A stretch of 64,000 nt of DNA, taken from positions 20,452-84,451 of the forward strand of contig NZ_LDOV01000041.1 in assembly GCF_001029435.1 (NCBI RefSeq), written 5' to 3'. Made by a program: the position numbers and the translations under genes. Of this stretch, positions 1 through 9,205 are shown in pieces; position 1 is the first letter of the stretch, and every line of letters starts with the position of its first letter. Under the pieces are notes generated by a model, which saw only the letters and a program-made list of their open reading frames with translations, did no database searches and was not told the DNA's origin. Source of the stretch: Photobacterium aphoticum (GTDB lineage: Bacteria; Pseudomonadota; Gammaproteobacteria; Enterobacterales; Vibrionaceae).

Positions 1-1
1 A

Positions 2-580
2 TTATCTCAAGCACAAGCTGTTGTTGAGACGGGTGAAAGCATATCTGTAATGAGTGCCATTAAAAATATCGATGATGATATATTAGATAACTTAACCCAA
101 TCACTAATTAGCCGAATCGGTAATCCATACATAATGCTCAATCATGTATCGTATCATAAAAATGAACTTTATAGAGAACCATTTTACAATGTCGCTACTC
201 ATGCAATGACATCTGTAGTACCTCGCATTTTTTATCCAGAAAAAAAACCAATATCAATTGGAAATGAGTTTGGTAAAGAAATAGGTGTAATCTCAATAAA
301 TAACCACATCACAAAGATAAACCCTGGTTGGCCAGCAGAAGTGTCCTACTCATACGGGTTAATTGGAGTTTCATTATTTTTCTTTTTTACGATAGGAATG
401 ATTAAACTAGCTTATCAATATTTCAACGTAAATAATCACATTGGAATCATCGTATATGCAAGTTTATTTACGTTTGTATTCTCAGGATTTCAAATGGAAT
501 TTGCTTTTGCATTCAACACATTAATAAAAACAATTTTTGTGTTATTTGTAATTTGTTTTATACATAAAAGAGAATCATGA
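2..580 (+). CDS. C-terminal part of a Wzy-like polysaccharide polymerase (cut by window edge)
   Basis: The frame is open to the first base of the window, so this is the 3' end of a longer gene. The visible part of about 192 residues has a soluble stretch followed by three hydrophobic segments (roughly residues 115-190). The motif NPGWPAEVSYSYG before the last membrane segments resembles the periplasmic loop seen in O-antigen or oligosaccharide-repeat-unit polymerases (Wzy). The next gene starts one base after the stop, so it is co-transcribed with a flippase and glycosyltransferases. Calling it a polymerase is inference from topology and neighbours; the N-terminal part is missing. It is very AT-rich like the rest of this cluster. 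Confidence 0.55.
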   Translation, partial: LSQAQAVVETGESISVMSAIKNIDDDILDNLTQSLISRIGNPYIMLNHVSYHKNELYREPFYNVATHAMTSVVPRIFYPEKKPISIGNEFGKEIGVISINNHITKINPGWPAEVSYSYGLIGVSLFFFFTIGMIKLAYQYFNVNNHIGIIVYASLFTFVFSGFQMEFAFAFNTLIKTIFVLFVICFIHKRES

Positions 581-581
581 A

Positions 582-1760
582 TTGTTTATTTTACTAAAAA
601 AAATTCTTGCTGCAGATTTTTTATCCAAAATTCTTCAGGTTATATTGACACTGTTGATAATAAGGATATTCAGCAAGGATAACTATGCCAATTACTCAGT
701 AATTTTAGCATGGGCATCAATAATCATAGGATTAACATCTGGCTTTAATGTTTCATTGCTTAGAATTACCGCATCAGGAAAAAATAAAGATAATGAAAAC
801 ATCTACCTACTATTATTTACTTCACTTTTTTTAGTTGCCGTGATTATTGGTTCATTGGTTATAAATCATTTTTATGGAATTAATGCGAGTTTACTCGTAA
901 TACTTACATCTTCTCTTGGTGGGATACAGTTATTAGCGGCTTACTATCAAGCACAAGAAAAAATAAAAAAGTATGCATTGATAAATTCACTGAGATCACT
1001 AATACCTCTTTTAACTGTTTTTTTTCTTATGGTTGCATCGTTATCTGTATCATACGAAGATGTAATCTACTTATTCCTTGCTGCATATATATCTTCAATA
1101 AGTATTTATATCGCAAACGAAAAAAAGCCTTTCAACTTAAATCTCATTAACTTAAAAAATATAAGATCAATCTTTAGAGAAAACTTACTCTTACTCGCAT
1201 ACTACAGTATAATCGCAGTTTACACACAATATGACTTGATATTTCTAAGTCAAGAATTCAGTAATGACGATATATCAAATTTTGCCGTACTGCAAAGATT
1301 ATATCTTCTAACAATCATTTTATTGCCATCTGTTGTTTCAACGCTAAGGATATATACAGCGAAAGATACTACCTCTGAAAACCTTAGAGCATTAATAGTA
1401 ACGGTATTAAAAAAATCTATCTTTCTAGGTTTTTTTATTTGCCTATTAATTGTATTTCTTTATCCAATGTCTATATTCATTGTAGGAGAACAATATTCAG
1501 ATGCTGTGGAATTTCTTCCTCTCTTTGCTTTTGCAACTTTTTTCTCATATGTTGGCTGTATATTCACTCCAATATTTATATCAAAAGAGCTTTATAAACA
1601 ATTAATTATATCGGGTATAGCGTCAGTATCTTTCAAATTGCTAATTTATGATGTATTTGCATCAGATTTAAATAGCTTTATCTGGTGCTTTATATTCTCC
1701 GTGGTTTTTTATAACATCTTTGGCCTCTCTTTAATGTACACATCTCAACAGAGTAAATAA
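582..1760 (+). CDS. Wzx-like polysaccharide flippase (MATE/MOP type)
   Basis: The 392-residue protein is almost entirely membrane segments (about 10-12), beginning with a charged KKILAADFLSKILQ stretch typical of Wzx-type flippases of the MOP superfamily. These move undecaprenyl-linked repeat units across the inner membrane. It appears to start with TTG at 582, one base after the preceding stop, with AAAGAGA about ten bases upstream as a ribosome binding site; no in-frame ATG is nearby. Its stop overlaps the start of the next gene (TAATG). It is a little shorter than many Wzx proteins. Function is inferred from topology and operon context. Confidence 0.65.
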   Translation: MFILLKKILAADFLSKILQVILTLLIIRIFSKDNYANYSVILAWASIIIGLTSGFNVSLLRITASGKNKDNENIYLLLFTSLFLVAVIIGSLVINHFYGINASLLVILTSSLGGIQLLAAYYQAQEKIKKYALINSLRSLIPLLTVFFLMVASLSVSYEDVIYLFLAAYISSISIYIANEKKPFNLNLINLKNIRSIFRENLLLLAYYSIIAVYTQYDLIFLSQEFSNDDISNFAVLQRLYLLTIILLPSVVSTLRIYTAKDTTSENLRALIVTVLKKSIFLGFFICLLIVFLYPMSIFIVGEQYSDAVEFLPLFAFATFFSYVGCIFTPIFISKELYKQLIISGIASVSFKLLIYDVFASDLNSFIWCFIFSVVFYNIFGLSLMYTSQQSK

Positions 1761-2923
1761 TGAAAGTATTAATGATAGCATACTATACACCTCCTTTCGC
1801 AGGTGTTGGACAGTTTAGGATAAACAAGTTTATTAAGTATATTTCTAATTCAGAAGAAATTAGTAAATTAACTGTTATTAGTGTATCCAATGAAGCGTAT
1901 ACTGATATTTGCAACAATGAAATACACATTGCAAAGAATGTTTATGTATATAAGACAGCATATTCTAAACTACTTGGTAATATTTTCAATGAGGAAGGGT
2001 TGATATGGGCCCCATATCTAGTGCCCAAGCTAATAAAAGAATTGAAAAATGAAGATTATGATTCAATCTATATTAATGGAAATCCATTTTTCCATATACC
2101 CATATGTATAGTGATATGTAAAATATTTAAAGTAAAAGTAATTGTTGACTATAGAGATCCATGGTTGTTATCTCCATATAGAAGCATGTCAACTCTAAAA
2201 AGAGTTATAATATCATTTCTTGAAAATTTCGTTGTGAAAAATTGCAGGTATCTAATAAATGTAACAAAACAAGCAACGGATATTCACGTTAATCATTATA
2301 GTAAAGTTGATCGTGATAAATTCATAACCATCGAAAATGGATTTGATATTGATGATTTCCATCAAGTTGCAACGAACAAAACAGGAGCATTAGATATTGT
2401 CAATATCGTAGGAAACAGACAGATAATTGTTTATTCTGGAAAGTTCTCTGACTTCAGAAACCCTAAAAATTTTCTTAATGCTTTAAGAGCGCATACTGAT
2501 AAATATTTCTTCCTTCATATTGGTGGTGAAGAAAGACATATAACTGATCAAATAAAAGAACTCCATTTAGAAGATTCATATTTTTGCACAGGATATTTAG
2601 CATACAGTGAAGCAATATCTATAATGAAGAAATCTCACTTTGGATTAATTATAAGTGGAGGGCATCCCTATGAACCAACTACAAAGGTATTTGATTATAT
2701 TGCATTAAATCTTAAAAAAATTGTAATTACAGATAATAATGATCATGGCTTCCTTTATGACACATTAAATAATGACGGAGCTAGCTTTATATGTAAAAAC
2801 AATATTCCTGATATTCATAATGCATTATCTAACATACACAATTTAAAGCAACAAAATCAATCACTTTACTCTCGATTCAACAGGCAAAAACAAGCAGAGT
2901 CCCTTCTGAGTTTTTTAAAATGA
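1760..2923 (+). CDS. Glycosyltransferase, GT4-like (GT-B fold)
   Basis: The 387-residue protein starts with a GT-B N-terminal strand followed by PPFAGVGQFR, as in many GT4 enzymes that use a nucleotide sugar to extend a lipid-linked oligosaccharide. The C-terminal half has IVYSGKF and EPTTKVFDYIALNLK, corresponding to the GT4 nucleotide-binding region where a (K/E)xxEY-type motif is usual; here the acidic EX7E pair is not obvious. Start and stop overlap both neighbours (TAATG upstream, ATGA downstream), so translation is coupled. The donor and acceptor sugars cannot be predicted. Confidence 0.7.
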   Translation: MKVLMIAYYTPPFAGVGQFRINKFIKYISNSEEISKLTVISVSNEAYTDICNNEIHIAKNVYVYKTAYSKLLGNIFNEEGLIWAPYLVPKLIKELKNEDYDSIYINGNPFFHIPICIVICKIFKVKVIVDYRDPWLLSPYRSMSTLKRVIISFLENFVVKNCRYLINVTKQATDIHVNHYSKVDRDKFITIENGFDIDDFHQVATNKTGALDIVNIVGNRQIIVYSGKFSDFRNPKNFLNALRAHTDKYFFLHIGGEERHITDQIKELHLEDSYFCTGYLAYSEAISIMKKSHFGLIISGGHPYEPTTKVFDYIALNLKKIVITDNNDHGFLYDTLNNDGASFICKNNIPDIHNALSNIHNLKQQNQSLYSRFNRQKQAESLLSFLK

Positions 2924-3954
2924 AAAAAATATTAATATTAACCAATATGGGCCCATTTACAGGTAATGAATACTCAGGTCAATTCGTTATTGATCAATAT
3001 AATTCAATGAGGTCTATAAATAACAATTCTATTGAACTTCTACTCATGTCACCAAATGGTAATGGGCCATTGTTTTCAATTTGCAAATATTTTATTTTCC
3101 TCTGTAAGTTCATAGTCACCTCAATAAGAAGACATACTTTCGATATCATACATGTGCATTATTATTATCCAACAATAATCCTTGCTGTTATTTATCGATT
3201 ATTTGTAAACAGACACGTTAAAATCATTGTTACGTTTCATGGTTCCGATGTGTATAAATACAAACATCCTCCATTTCTTTATAGATACCTATTTAAATTT
3301 GTCAATCATTCAATATTTGTATCTAAACACTTAGTAGACAATATTAAAATTCCAATCGACAAAAACAAACACTCAACATTATCAGTTGGCGCGAAATATC
3401 TTGAACCAAATATTGGTGATGATATCTTTGATTTTTCATTTATTGGCACAATTGATGACAATAAAAAAATAATAGAATTCATTAACATAGCAAACAATTA
3501 TAACAAAAAGCAACTTAATATAGTTATTGCGGGCTATTGCATTCGTGAAAAAGAGTTTAAAAAAGCCATAGAAGAATCAATTCACAAAATTAAATTTTTA
3601 GGTACCGTAAACAAACAGAAAGTTTTTGATATTTTTAATCAATCTAGGTTTTCATTAAATTTGTCAACTTACGAATCTTTTGGGCTTTCAATAACAGAGT
3701 CAATGCTTGTTGGCACCCCTGTTGTTGCAACAAATACTGATGGCAGCACAGAGCAAATAATTGACAATGAAAATGGATATATAATCAACTTTAACGATAG
3801 AGAAATTCTTCAAGTGTTAGATTTAACATCAACAATCACAAATGAAAAATATAGTGAGCTCTCTTATAACGCTAAAAAGTCTAGTGAGAAATTTCTACTC
3901 TCGGAAGTTATAGAACAACTCGAAAATTTATACGATGGTGTATGCAATGAATAA
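2920..3954 (+). CDS. Glycosyltransferase family 4
   Basis: The 344-residue protein has the N-terminal GT-B domain motif FHGSDVYKY (about residue 109) and a C-terminal ESFGLSITE, the EX7E motif of retaining GT4 enzymes. Other GT4 marks are FIGTID near the domain boundary and GTPVVATNTDGSTEQI. It probably adds a sugar to the lipid-linked repeat unit at the inner membrane. The start overlaps the preceding stop by four bases (ATGA), and the stop overlaps the next gene. Linkage specificity cannot be read from the sequence. Confidence 0.8.
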   Translation: MKKILILTNMGPFTGNEYSGQFVIDQYNSMRSINNNSIELLLMSPNGNGPLFSICKYFIFLCKFIVTSIRRHTFDIIHVHYYYPTIILAVIYRLFVNRHVKIIVTFHGSDVYKYKHPPFLYRYLFKFVNHSIFVSKHLVDNIKIPIDKNKHSTLSVGAKYLEPNIGDDIFDFSFIGTIDDNKKIIEFINIANNYNKKQLNIVIAGYCIREKEFKKAIEESIHKIKFLGTVNKQKVFDIFNQSRFSLNLSTYESFGLSITESMLVGTPVVATNTDGSTEQIIDNENGYIINFNDREILQVLDLTSTITNEKYSELSYNAKKSSEKFLLSEVIEQLENLYDGVCNE

Positions 3955-4681
3955 TACAATACCAAGTAAACATTCCATTAATGACCTACCCATAACATGC
4001 TTCAATGAAATCAATCAGGTAGTGAGTTATATTTCCAATAATTACATCACCCCTCAAAAACCAGGTTCTGCAATTGCTATAAATCCTGAAAAAATAGTCA
4101 CTAGTTATCAAGATACCCAAACCAAGGATATGCTTGGCAAAGCATCTTTCCTTTACCCGGATGGTATTGGTGTTGTGAAACTATTACAAAAGAAAACAGG
4201 TTATAACATATCCCGTATTCCTGGATGTGAACTGTGGGAGCACCTAATGCGGTATGCAGGACAAAATAACACTCCTGTTTTCTTGTTAGGCGCAACAAAT
4301 AGCGTTGTAAATCAAACTGTCAATAAATTAAAAGATGAGTTGAATTTAAATATTTCTGATTTTCATGATGGATATTTCACCGATGAAGATGAAATGGTTG
4401 AACGAATCCGACAATCTGGTGCAAAAATAGTCACAGTAGCTCTCGGTTCACCAAGACAGGAATATTTTATAGAAAAATGCATCAATGCAGATATTAATGC
4501 TTTTTTCATGGGTGTTGGCGGTACATACAATGTATATACAGGAAATGTAAAACGAGCTCCTCAATCTTGGTGTAAATTAAATTTAGAATGGTTATACCGA
4601 CTTCTCTCAGAACCTACACGTATTGGTCGCCAAATTAAGTTACTTAAATTTGTTCAATTAGCTGTACAAAATAAGATCTAA
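3935..4681 (+). CDS. WecG/TagA/CpsF-family glycosyltransferase
   Basis: The family (GT26) includes WecG (UDP-ManNAcA transferase of enterobacterial common antigen) and TagA. Visible family marks are AINPEKIV near residue 50, YPDGIGVV near residue 75, RIPGCELWE, FLLGA, VALGSPRQE and GVGGTYNVYTGNVKRAPQ. The 248-residue length is normal. It probably adds the second sugar to a GlcNAc-PP-undecaprenol made by the WecA-type enzyme encoded next. Two starts are possible: ATG at 3935, or ATG at 3947, which reduces overlap with the preceding gene; neither has a clear ribosome binding site. The exact sugar is unknown, so no symbol is given. Confidence 0.85.
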   Translation: MVYAMNNTIPSKHSINDLPITCFNEINQVVSYISNNYITPQKPGSAIAINPEKIVTSYQDTQTKDMLGKASFLYPDGIGVVKLLQKKTGYNISRIPGCELWEHLMRYAGQNNTPVFLLGATNSVVNQTVNKLKDELNLNISDFHDGYFTDEDEMVERIRQSGAKIVTVALGSPRQEYFIEKCINADINAFFMGVGGTYNVYTGNVKRAPQSWCKLNLEWLYRLLSEPTRIGRQIKLLKFVQLAVQNKI

Positions 4682-4770
4682 GTCTCTCACTCCACACACT
4701 ATATTCGCATTAGTCACATTCGACTAAACAATCAATTAAACAAACCAACATTCTAACAATAGTAGGTTGT

Positions 4771-5907
4771 ATGGATATTGCGTACTCTTTTGTATTTCTG
4801 TGTTCATTGGGTTCCTTGTTTATATTTCGTAAGGTCGCCAAACGCATAGGGTTAGTTGATAAACCAAATGAAAGAAAGCATCACCAAGGCGTGATCCCAC
4901 TCGTTGGCGGGATTTCGATCTTTATGACGTTATGTATTTCTTTTCTTATGTTCTTACCGATCAACGATAACTTAACCATGTTCCTAGGCTGCGGCTTTGT
5001 ATTAGTCGTGATTGGGGCATTAGATGATTACTACGACATCAGCTTTAAGTTTCGCCTCGTGGTTCAAGCGGCGATTTCACTGTTTATGATCCTGCAAGGT
5101 GGCCATTCACTGCACAACCTTGGGTACTTGATGGGCAATGAAACCTTGCAATTGTCTCCAATCGTCAGCGGTATCATTACTATTTTAGGGGTCATTGGTG
5201 CAATCAATGCCTTTAACATGGTCGATGGTATTGATGGGTTATTGGGCGGTTTAGCTTCTGTCACGTTTGGGGCACTCGGCTTTGTGTTCTATACCAATGG
5301 TAATCATCACCTGGCGACATTCTGCTTTCTCTTTGTTACTGCCATGGTGCCTTATATTCTGCTGAATTTAGGGATCCCACTGGGCAGACGCTTTAAAGTG
5401 TTCATGGGAGATGCTGGCAGTGTTTTGATTGGCTTTTCGGTCGTTTGGCTATTGATCCGTGGCACACAAGATCAATCCATCATTACCTTTAAACCGGTGA
5501 CGGCATTGTGGCTGATTGCGATCCCTTTAATGGACATGGCGACCATTATGATCCGGCGTATGCGCAAAGGACAATCCCCTTTCAAACCAGACAGAGAGCA
5601 CTTGCACCACATCTGTCAGCGGATAGGCCTTTCCCCCACCGTCTCTTTGTTGGTGATTTGTACCTCTGCCACCATCATGGCCGCTATCGGTATTTGGTCT
5701 GATCTCAATGGTATCAGTGAAAGCGTCATGTTCATCAGTTTCTTAGCCGTGTTTACTCTTTATTTTTTAGTGATCAGCTACATCTGGCGTATTACCACCT
5801 TCATTCACCATATCTTTGGTCAGCCAGCTCGCCCACTGGACAATGCGAAAGACTGCACGGCAGATAATATCAACCTTGAAAAGACACAAACTGAATCAGA
5901 CAGTTAG
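4771..5907 (+). CDS. wecA: WecA-type undecaprenyl-phosphate GlcNAc-1-phosphate transferase (copy 1)
   Basis: Polytopic membrane enzyme that transfers a HexNAc-1-phosphate, usually GlcNAc-1-P, from the UDP-sugar to undecaprenyl phosphate and so starts polysaccharide synthesis. Family signatures are all present: GALDDYYD (D85-D86), NAFNMVDGIDGL near 150, VFMGDAGS near 210, and PDREHLHH near 265. At 378 residues it has the usual length plus a polar C-terminal tail. It follows the WecG-like gene by about 90 bp and precedes a truncated glmU, so substrate supply and first step are adjacent. A close paralogue lies inverted at 7002-8093 and a more distant one at 35459. Base composition is less AT-rich than the preceding glycosyltransferases. 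Confidence 0.93.
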   Translation: MDIAYSFVFLCSLGSLFIFRKVAKRIGLVDKPNERKHHQGVIPLVGGISIFMTLCISFLMFLPINDNLTMFLGCGFVLVVIGALDDYYDISFKFRLVVQAAISLFMILQGGHSLHNLGYLMGNETLQLSPIVSGIITILGVIGAINAFNMVDGIDGLLGGLASVTFGALGFVFYTNGNHHLATFCFLFVTAMVPYILLNLGIPLGRRFKVFMGDAGSVLIGFSVVWLLIRGTQDQSIITFKPVTALWLIAIPLMDMATIMIRRMRKGQSPFKPDREHLHHICQRIGLSPTVSLLVICTSATIMAAIGIWSDLNGISESVMFISFLAVFTLYFLVISYIWRITTFIHHIFGQPARPLDNAKDCTADNINLEKTQTESDS

Positions 5908-5987
5908 TCCTTTAGGTCTTAACAAGACACTCATCGTTACCTTCTAATACATCCACTTAACAGTCGCATTCTTATATGGAGATAATA

Positions 5988-6932
5988 ATGCCCTTTAGCG
6001 CAGTGATTTTGGCCGCCGGAAAAGGCACACGCATGCACTCTGACCTACCGAAAGTATTGCATACCCTCGCAGGTAAACCTTTGGTCTCTCACGTTATCAA
6101 TACCTGCCGGCAGCTCAATGCAACACAACTCCACCTGGTTTATGGACATGGTGGCCATGCCATGAAACACACTTTAGTTGATGAAGATGTCAACTGGGTA
6201 CTGCAGGAACAACAGTTAGGTACGGGCCATGCCGTTAATCAGGCCTCCCCTTTCTTCTCTGACAGTGAAAAGGTATTGGTTTTGTATGGTGATGTGCCGT
6301 TAATTAGTGCCAATACCTTGCAGAATCTGCTTGATGCACAACCTTGTGGCGGCATTGCTCTGCTTACTGTGGAGTTAAGTGATCCAACCGGTTATGGGCG
6401 AATTATTCGCAGTAATGGCCCAGTTACCGCGATTGTTGAACAAAAAGATGCAACAGAAACGCAAAAACAAATCAGCGAAGTGAATACAGGCGTACTGGTC
6501 GCTGACGGCAAAGATCTAAAACGCTGGCTACGTGCGTTAAAAAATGAAAATGCGCAGGGAGAATATTATTTAACTGATATAATCGCTATCGCCCATGCGG
6601 AAGGCCGCACCATTGAAGCGGTGCACCCAGACGATACGATTGAAGTAGAAGGGGTCAATAACCGCAACCAACTCGCCAAACTCGAGCGTGCTTTTCAGGC
6701 AAAGCAAGCTGAAAAATTACTCTCTGCTGGCGTGATGCTACGTGATCCCGCCCGCTTTGATTTACGGGGTGAGTTACAACATGGTCGCGATGTTGAAATT
6801 GATGTGAATGTGGTGATTGAAGGTATGGTATCACTGGGGGATAAAGTAGTGATTGGGCCTGGCGCGATTTTGAAGAACTGTGATATTGCCGCCAACACCG
6901 TGATTGCACCATACAGTGTGATTAGCACATAA
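5988..6932 (+). CDS. Truncated GlmU: uridylyltransferase domain with a stub of the acetyltransferase domain
   Basis: The N-terminal part matches GlmU, which makes UDP-GlcNAc: LAAGKGTRM (8-16), QQLGTGHAV, GDVPLI (Asp near 103), TGYGRI, EVNTGV and VEGVNNR. The left-handed beta-helix begins near residue 246 but ends after only two or three coils, with ISPYSV-like sequence followed by a stop. Full GlmU is about 455 residues; the acetyltransferase active site and the acetyl-CoA region are absent. The start at 5988 is chosen because GGAG at 5978-5981 is properly spaced; an ATG at 5976 would overlap that site. The uridylyltransferase half looks intact, so it may make UDP-GlcNAc from GlcNAc-1-P for the flanking WecA enzymes. 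It could also be a decaying duplicate of a housekeeping glmU elsewhere. Confidence 0.88.
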   Translation: MPFSAVILAAGKGTRMHSDLPKVLHTLAGKPLVSHVINTCRQLNATQLHLVYGHGGHAMKHTLVDEDVNWVLQEQQLGTGHAVNQASPFFSDSEKVLVLYGDVPLISANTLQNLLDAQPCGGIALLTVELSDPTGYGRIIRSNGPVTAIVEQKDATETQKQISEVNTGVLVADGKDLKRWLRALKNENAQGEYYLTDIIAIAHAEGRTIEAVHPDDTIEVEGVNNRNQLAKLERAFQAKQAEKLLSAGVMLRDPARFDLRGELQHGRDVEIDVNVVIEGMVSLGDKVVIGPGAILKNCDIAANTVIAPYSVIST

Positions 6933-6946
6933 CGCACGTAAAGGGG

Positions 6947-6969
6947 CCTGCTGGATACCCTCCAGCAGG
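6947..6969. terminator. Hairpin between the convergent glmU fragment and wecA copy 2
   Basis: A perfect 9-bp stem (CCTGCTGGA / TCCAGCAGG) with a 5-base loop lies between the convergent gene ends. No clear T-run follows on either strand, so termination is plausible from position but not proven by sequence. Confidence 0.45.
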
Positions 6970-7001
6970 TTACAAGCAGCAAATTTAATCGCGCAATATC
7001 T

Positions 7002-8093
7002 TTATTTCGATTCTAGCTCTAATTCAGAGGCGGTATGTGTTTCAATCCCAAACTGTTTGCGGATGAAAGTGACAATACGCCAAATATGACTGATCACAGT
7101 AAAGTACACCGCGAACGTGATTAAAAAGCTAATAAACATCACTGTTTCACTGATGCCATTCACGTCAGACCAAATACCAATAGCAGCCATCAGCGCAGCC
7201 ATACTGCATATCACAATCAATGACATGGTTGGGGATAAGCCAATACGCTGACAAATATGGTGCAGGTGTTCACGGTCTGGCTTAAACGGTGAGTGCCCTT
7301 TACGGATACGGCGTATCATAATAGTCGCCATATCTAGCAGCGGAATCGCAATCAACCACAATGCCGTCACTGGCTTAAACGCGTACACATCAGGTTCTTG
7401 TGTGCCACGGATCAACATCCATACCACCGAAAAACCAATAAACACACTACCAGCATCCCCCATGAACACCTTAAAGCGGCGTCCGAGAGGAATACCCAAG
7501 TTAAGCATGATGTATGGCACCATTGCTGTCACAATCAACAAACAGACCGTCGCGAGATATTCATTGCCGTTAGCAAAGAAAACCAACCCCAGTGCACCGA
7601 ACGTCACGGAAGCCAATCCCCCCAACAAGCCATCGATACCGTCTACCATATTAAAGGCGTTAATGGCACCAATCACACCCAATACGGTGATCACACCACT
7701 CGCTAATGGCGATAACGTGATAACTTCACTCCCCATTAAATAGCCGAGGTTATGCAGGCTATGCCCGCCCACAGTGATCATGACTAATGAAATCACGGCC
7801 TGTACCACTAATCGCAGTTTAAAGCTGATATCGTAGTAATCATCCAACGCACCCAGTACGACCAATACAAAGGCACAGCTTAGGTATAGCATTAGGTTGT
7901 CTGTCACAGGTAAAAACAACATAAAGCTAATTAGGATGGTCATGAAAATGGCGATCCCGCCCACCAGAGGGATCACGCCTTGATGCAGTTTACGGGCATT
8001 GGGCTTATCAACTAAGCCAATGCGTTTCGCCACTTTACGAAAGACGAATAAGCTCACGAATGAGTAGATAAATACGAAAATATACGCTGTCAT
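7002..8093 (-). CDS. wecA: WecA-type undecaprenyl-phosphate GlcNAc-1-phosphate transferase (copy 2)
   Basis: This enzyme should start lipid-linked repeat units for the wza-wzc cluster, in which it is the last gene. It carries the same motifs as copy 1 (GALDDYYD, NAFNMVDGIDGL, FMGDAGS, PDREHLHH) and by eye about four residues in five are identical to it, with the difference spread over the whole length. The start at 8093 (ATG, MTAYIFVF) is chosen by alignment with copy 1; the frame stays open upstream to a GTG at 8153, which would add 20 residues not found in copy 1. The gene converges on the truncated glmU. Confidence 0.93.
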   Translation of the reverse strand: MTAYIFVFIYSFVSLFVFRKVAKRIGLVDKPNARKLHQGVIPLVGGIAIFMTILISFMLFLPVTDNLMLYLSCAFVLVVLGALDDYYDISFKLRLVVQAVISLVMITVGGHSLHNLGYLMGSEVITLSPLASGVITVLGVIGAINAFNMVDGIDGLLGGLASVTFGALGLVFFANGNEYLATVCLLIVTAMVPYIMLNLGIPLGRRFKVFMGDAGSVFIGFSVVWMLIRGTQEPDVYAFKPVTALWLIAIPLLDMATIMIRRIRKGHSPFKPDREHLHHICQRIGLSPTMSLIVICSMAALMAAIGIWSDVNGISETVMFISFLITFAVYFTVISHIWRIVTFIRKQFGIETHTASELELESK

Positions 8094-8314
8094 ATTATTA
8101 ATTCGCTGAGTGAATAGATATTGCAGATACAGCAACTCCCCCACTGTATACACGAGTGAGGGAACATTACTGTGATATAAAGCTAAGATTTAAAAAAAGA
8201 TATTCGCTAAGGAATAATATGCGACAAGAACAAGGAAATGCACACGTCAGCTAGTTCACCAATTAGCACCGATGATAGAAGTATTGGAGCAATGATTAAT
8301 TTGTGATATTGCGA

Positions 8315-9205
8315 TTAACTGCGTGATGCCAGGTATTGAGCAAAATCACTACCCAGATCAGGATGGCGTAACGCATATTCCATGAACGCTTTAACGTAAC
8401 CCAATTTGTCACCACAGTCGTGAGACTTACCGCTCATATGGAACGCTTCCACCGACTCTTCAGCCATCAACATGGCGATGGCATCAGTTAATTGGATTTC
8501 GTCCCCCGCTCCCGGAGGTGTCACCGACAGTTTGTCCCAAATGGTAGCAGACAACACATAGCGGCCAACGACGGCCAGGTTAGATGGTGCTTCATCCACC
8601 GCCGGTTTTTCTACCATACCAAACATAGCACTGGATTCGCCAATCGCAGGAATATGCTGGCCACAGTCAACCACACCGTATTTAGACACATCCATCATCG
8701 GCACAGGTTCAACCATGATTTGGCTTGCGCCAGTCTGCTCGAAACGGCGCATCATCGCAGCCAGGTTTTCCGTCTGCTGATTAGCCGTGAATTCATCCAA
8801 AATGACATCCGGCAGAACCACGGCAAATGGTGCGTCACCGACCAACGGTTTGGCGCACAATACAGCATGCCCTAACCCTTTGGCATGGCCTTGACGCACA
8901 TGCATAATGGTCACGTCTTTCGGGCAAATAGATTGCACTTCATCTAACAGCTGGCGCTTCACACGTTTTTCCAACGTGGCTTCCAACTCGTAAGAGGTAT
9001 CGAAGTGGTTTTCAATGGCATTTTTAGAAGAGTGTGTGACTAACACAATCTCTTTAATCCCCGCCGCCACACACTCATTCACAATGTATTGAATAAGCGG
9101 CTTATCTACCAATGGCAGCATTTCTTTTGGGATCGCTTTAGTTGCAGGCAGCATGCGTGTGCCAAGACCCGCTACGGGGATGACGGCTTTTTTTATATTT
9201 TTCAT
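8315..9205 (-). CDS. galU: UTP-glucose-1-phosphate uridylyltransferase GalU
   Basis: Makes UDP-glucose from glucose-1-phosphate and UTP in the cytoplasm. The 296-residue protein has the signature VAGLGTRMLPATKAIPKEML at the N-terminus, DKPLIQYIV, GLGHAVLCA, LPDVILDE and VEKP, all typical of bacterial GalU. Its product can feed sugar transfer directly or, through Ugd (31193-32359), give UDP-glucuronate. The start overlaps the upstream stop (TAATG), so it is translated with the preceding glycosyltransferase gene. Base composition is markedly less AT-rich than that gene, marking the edge of the variable island. Confidence 0.95.
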   Translation of the reverse strand: MKNIKKAVIPVAGLGTRMLPATKAIPKEMLPLVDKPLIQYIVNECVAAGIKEIVLVTHSSKNAIENHFDTSYELEATLEKRVKRQLLDEVQSICPKDVTIMHVRQGHAKGLGHAVLCAKPLVGDAPFAVVLPDVILDEFTANQQTENLAAMMRRFEQTGASQIMVEPVPMMDVSKYGVVDCGQHIPAIGESSAMFGMVEKPAVDEAPSNLAVVGRYVLSATIWDKLSVTPPGAGDEIQLTDAIAMLMAEESVEAFHMSGKSHDCGDKLGYVKAFMEYALRHPDLGSDFAQYLASRS

